From: Idiomarina sp. X4
GTDB lineage: Bacteria > Pseudomonadota > Gammaproteobacteria > Enterobacterales > Alteromonadaceae
Direction of reading: 5' to 3'
Assembly: GCF_002808045.1 (NCBI RefSeq)
Contig: NZ_CP025000.1
Coordinates: 2,046,001 to 2,110,000 of the forward strand
Length of the DNA: 64,000 bases
In this document: positions 63,800-64,000 of the stretch, piece by piece
Numbering within the stretch: the first letter of the stretch is position 1
Layout of the letters: every line of letters begins with the position of its first letter
Program-made: the position numbers and the translations under genes
The notes under the pieces: generated by a model
Databases searched by the model: none
Told to the model about the DNA's origin: nothing
What the model saw: the letters and a program-made list of their open reading frames with translations, nothing else

Positions 63800-63955
63800 T
63801 CCTACGGATTGTGGGCGTAGCGCCTAGAGTTAAAACCCTCTGATACAGGAGTGTCGAAGGCCATGGATGGCCTTCGTCAAGCCCTCATGGATGAGCTTGT
63901 TGCGTCTCCTGTATCAGAGGGTTTTGACTCCAAGCGGAGCACGCTATCCGTAGGA
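63800..63955. repeat. Compound inverted repeat B (large hairpin with two inner hairpins)
   Basis: Outer arms TCCTACGGAT (63800-63809) and ATCCGTAGGA (63946-63955) enclose a 25-base stem with one G-T pair (63827-63851 with 63906-63930). Inside, CGAAGGCC (63855-63862) pairs with GGCCTTCG (63869-63876), and CTCAT with ATGAG at 63884-63895. Both inner loops contain CATGGATG. Together with A it fills the 380 bases after the E2 gene, which hold no gene. Confidence 0.85.
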
Positions 63956-64000
63956 GCTCCACCAAGCTTAACACTTCCTTTCCCCTTATTTTCTATAGCT

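Overview
The window looks like chromosomal core DNA of a marine gammaproteobacterium of the order Alteromonadales, most likely an Idiomarina-like organism. That is inferred from gene content and protein character, not from a database match. Coding density is high and spaced with short gaps. I see no insertion sequence, prophage, CRISPR array or rRNA operon.

Layout. 1-6.7 kb: end of a lytic-transglycosylase-like gene, then corB-like and ypjD facing away from ffh, rpsP, rimM, trmD and rplS, the same neighbourhood as in E. coli. 6.0-9.4 kb: a DnaJ-related protein, tyrA, a single-domain response regulator and a cytochrome b561 / cytochrome c' pair. 9.5-13.9 kb: two overlapping secreted amidohydrolase genes that together carry three amidohydrolase domains, only one of which keeps the metal-binding HxH. 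13.9-18.6 kb: a signalling block with a tandem receiver protein, a STAS protein, a receiver-PP2C-kinase protein, a SUI1-like protein, a membrane-anchored coiled-coil protein and a soluble histidine kinase. 18.7-27 kb: cysB, sdaA, a CoA-type Nudix hydrolase, pabB, class I fumarase, rmuC and cysZ. 27.1-33.6 kb: smc, zipA and ligA. 33.6-40.6 kb: a small secreted protein, mltD, gloB, a yafS-like methyltransferase, a rhodanese, rnhA, dnaQ, a TIGR03503-type protein and two identical tRNA-Asp genes (the E. coli order mltD-gloB-yafS-rnhA-dnaQ-aspV is kept). 40.8-50.2 kb: an M3 lipoprotein peptidase, NDH-2, dnaE, accA and tilS. 50.2-59.7 kb: a diguanylate cyclase, a Kef-type antiporter, an RND efflux pair, a DUF599 protein and astE. 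59.8-63.6 kb: a branched-chain 2-oxoacid dehydrogenase operon (E1 alpha, E1 beta, E2) behind a palindrome that resembles a LiuR site. 63.6-64 kb: a gene-free stretch with two large compound inverted repeats.

How it fits together. Protein and amino-acid use recurs (M3 peptidase, serine deaminase, succinylglutamate desuccinylase, branched-chain oxoacid dehydrogenase, secreted amidohydrolases), in keeping with a marine bacterium that lives on peptides. The least explained parts are the compound hairpin elements at the right end, the amidohydrolase pair with degenerate domains, and the partner-switch signalling block with degenerate receiver sites. These are where a second look is most likely to pay.
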